Shown: positions 54,613 through 64,000 of the stretch, in pieces
Numbering within the stretch: position 1 is the first letter of the stretch
How the letters are laid out: every line of letters starts with the position of its first letter
Assembly (NCBI RefSeq): GCF_048771995.1
Contig: NC_133050.1
Coordinates: forward strand, 6,620,501-6,684,500
DNA length: 64,000 nt
Source of the DNA: Taeniopygia guttata
Taxonomy: Eukaryota; Chordata; Aves; Passeriformes; Estrildidae
Direction of reading: 5' to 3'
Made by a program: the position numbers and the translations under genes
The notes under the pieces: generated by a model
What the model saw: the letters and a program-made list of their open reading frames with translations, nothing else
What the model was told of the DNA's origin: nothing
The model's database searches: none

Positions 54613-54790
54613 AATAAAAAACAAACAAACAAAAAAACCACCCTAAACCACACCTTAAAAACCCCCCACCGAATTCCCAAATTCCAGAATTTTGAGACCA
54701 TCCCTGGATTTTGGGGGGACACGGGAGCCCCCCCCAGGGGAAGGAGCACGGCCACGGCCCTCCGGAATTTCCTCAATAAATCAATTTATT
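54613..54790. terminator. Convergent poly(A) signals for CELF3 (+) and SNX27 (-)
   Basis: Plus-strand AATAAA occurs at 54613-54618 and 54775-54780; minus-strand AATAAA at 54785-54790. The last two form the near-palindrome AATAAATCAATTTATT, which serves both strands. A minus-strand tandem AATAAATAAA also lies near 54515-54525. Confidence 0.65.
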
Positions 54791-56783
54791 TAAAAGAATA
54801 TGTTACAATTAATTACACTAAAGGGGAACCCGAGGAATGGGAGCAGCTGGAAGAGGGAAAATGGGACAAAGCGGGGGCAGAGTTTTGTTTTTGTTTTTTT
54901 TTTTGACCGATTTCTCCCTTTCTGTGTTTTTTTTTCGGATTAAAAAATCCACAGGGAGATGGTTCCGTCGGAATTTGGGGCTAGAGGGAAAATTTGGATC
55001 AAAATTGGGTTTTTCTTGGGATTTTACCCAAATTGGGGGGTGCTGAAGGAGATTTTAGAGGGGGGATTTTGGGAATTCCCAAACTTCTCCCAGTTTCCCT
55101 CCCCCATTCCGGGGTTTTCCACAGCTCAGGGCTCCCGAGGACAATGGAAATCCAATTAATTACAGGGATCCAATTAATGGAATTAATTCCCAGCTGCTCC
55201 AGAGCCGAGGATTTGGGATTTTCCCCCACCCCAAAAAAAAAAAAATCTTCCCCCATCCCGGCTCCAGGGGGAGGAGTGGGGAAAAACCCTTCCAAAAAAG
55301 GGAATTTTGGGGAAAATCCCATTTTGGAGCATTCCAGAGGTGGGGAATGAGGCCAGGATTCCCAAATCCACCCCAAACCCCGGCGGGACCGGCTCCAGGC
55401 CAGCCCAAAACCAGGGAAAAACGGATTTTCCAGGCGATTTTTATCTCCCAAAACATGGAAAAATCCCACTCAAAACCAGGGGAAAAGGGCTTTTCCATAA
55501 TTTTTGCTTCTGGGAATTGCTCAGCTGGCGGATCCATGGAAAAATCCCACCCAAAACCAGGGAAAAACGGATTTCCCACGATTTTTCCTTCTGGGAATTG
55601 CTCAGCTGCTGGATCCACGGAAAAATTGTGCTCAAACCCAAAGAAAAACAGCTTTTCCATGATATTTTTCCTCCCAAAACATGGGAAAGACCCACTGCTA
55701 ATTAGGGGAAATCTCTTTTCCAGAGGGTTTTTCCCTCTGGGAGCAGCTCATCCACCCAAGACATGGAAAATTCCTGCTCCAAACCAGGGGAAAAAAGGAT
55801 TTTCCTGCTGATTTTTCCCTCCTGGGAACATCCCAGCCACTGGATCCGTGGGAAAATCCCGTTCAAAACCAGGGAAAATTAATTTTCCACCTTATTTTCC
55901 TCCAGAACTCTGGAAAAAATCCTGCTCAAAACGAGGGAAAATGGTTTTTTCCAGGTTATTTTTCCTGCTTGGACACCCAAGTCATGGATCAAAAGTGCTC
56001 AAAAATAGGGAAAATTGGCTTTTTCTGGGTTATTTTTCCTCCTGGGAGCCGCCCAGCCACTGGATCCAGGGAAAAATCCCATTGAAAATTAGGGAAAATT
56101 GGCTTTTCCAGGTTATTTTTCCTCCTGGGAGCTGCTCATCCCCATCCAGGGGCAGCCTCGGGATCCTGGAATCTCCCAGATCCCATCCCAAGGAGCCGGG
56201 CACACCCAAATCCCTGGGAAAACACCCCAAAAAAGCGAGAATACAAATCCACAAGCGGGATCCTCGTGCCAGGAGAGGCATTTCCTTGGAATTTTACTCC
56301 TTTTGGATGTTTTTCCTGGTTTTAATCCCTAGTGATTAAAAAAAAACAGACTGGGAGGAGAAACAGGCGGAAAATCCCTTTAAAAGCTGCTGCCACCCCG
56401 TGGGATTTTAAAGGAATTATTCCCACAGATGCCCAGGCAGGAATGGAACATTCCCAGGGCTTTTTCCTGCTTTTTCCTCCCCTTATTTTTCCACATCTGA
56501 CCCAGCAGAAACAACAATTTTTCAATTCCAGTTGTAAAAATTAAAAAGAAAAAAAAAAAAAATCCCAAAATTCCCAGCCTGGAGCTGGATCTGAGTGGGG
56601 AAAAAGGAGCCCCCTCAAGTGGCTTTTCCCAGTTTTTTTTTGTTTTCTTTTTTTCCCTCTGGAATTCCATAGAGATGATGGGCACGAATGGATTTGGGAT
56701 TAATGAGATTTAGTTTGGGGTGGGGCAGGGCTTTAATACAATAAGGGATTTTTTTGGGGATTTTTTTGGAAAAGCTGCCGGGG
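54791..56783 (-). repeat. SNX27 3' UTR with a tandem repeat of about 70-80 bases
   Basis: 55400-56130 holds about nine units with CATGGAAAAATCCC, AAACCAGGGAAAA and TTTTCCTCCTGGGAGC landmarks. 54791-55400 and 56130-56783 are less repetitive and contain A- and T-rich tracts. No coding exon seen. Confidence 0.7.
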
Positions 56784-63990
<7,207 letters not shown>

Positions 63991-64000
63991 CTGGGAAAAA

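Overview
The window looks like a gene-dense, GC-rich avian microchromosome segment, most likely the counterpart of chicken chromosome 25. The genes are intron-containing vertebrate genes. Nearly every intron and UTR is packed with G/C-rich minisatellites, intergenic distances are small, and I recognise no LINE, SINE or retroviral copy. The assignment to a bird rests on gene content, compactness and composition; the species is not determined.

Layout, left to right. (1) NIT1 (+, 1098-5114), an omega-amidase-fold nitrilase. (2) DEDD (-, 7503-11167), tail-to-tail with NIT1. (3) A CpG island (about 15.0-15.8 kb) that is probably the DEDD promoter, then a second GC-rich promoter (about 16.1-16.6 kb) for S100A10 (+, coding 18993-20611). 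(4) TDRKH (+, 22409-29989), a piRNA-pathway Tudor-KH protein with a promoter carrying seven CCAAT boxes. (5) MRPL9 (+, 30457-35715), starting less than 200 bp after the TDRKH poly(A) signal. (6) CELF3 (+, 37617-51120, 12 coding exons) with a long repetitive 3' UTR. (7) The last eight coding exons of SNX27 (-, 56784-63990), tail-to-tail with CELF3; its PX and PDZ parts lie beyond the right edge. All reading frames except SNX27 are complete when spliced at the sites given, and every exon phase closes. S100A10-TDRKH-MRPL9-CELF3-SNX27 is the human 1q21.3 order (inverted, with several human neighbours missing), while NIT1-DEDD are human 1q23.3 neighbours.

The most unusual feature runs through all the genes. 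Many intronic repeat arrays contain extra copies of the adjoining exon edge together with its splice site. Copies of an exon's 5' end plus acceptor lie upstream of the true exon (NIT1, DEDD, S100A10, TDRKH, MRPL9, CELF3, SNX27). Copies of an exon's 3' end plus donor lie downstream (DEDD, TDRKH). In three places the extra splice sites are in frame with an open reading frame between them: DEDD first coding exon (two extra donors, +45 and +89 residues, repeating a basic KRRR motif), MRPL9 last exon (two extra acceptors, +37 and +98 residues) and TDRKH exon 9 (one extra acceptor, +53 residues). Related expansions hit the NIT1 C-terminus (a 14-residue unit three times), the DEDD poly(A) region (four AATAAA) and the MRPL9 promoter (three tandem units). 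The window therefore looks like a snapshot of tandem duplication acting across exon boundaries, with selection keeping one functional exon. Whether the extra sites are spliced needs RNA data, and assembly error in such arrays must be excluded.
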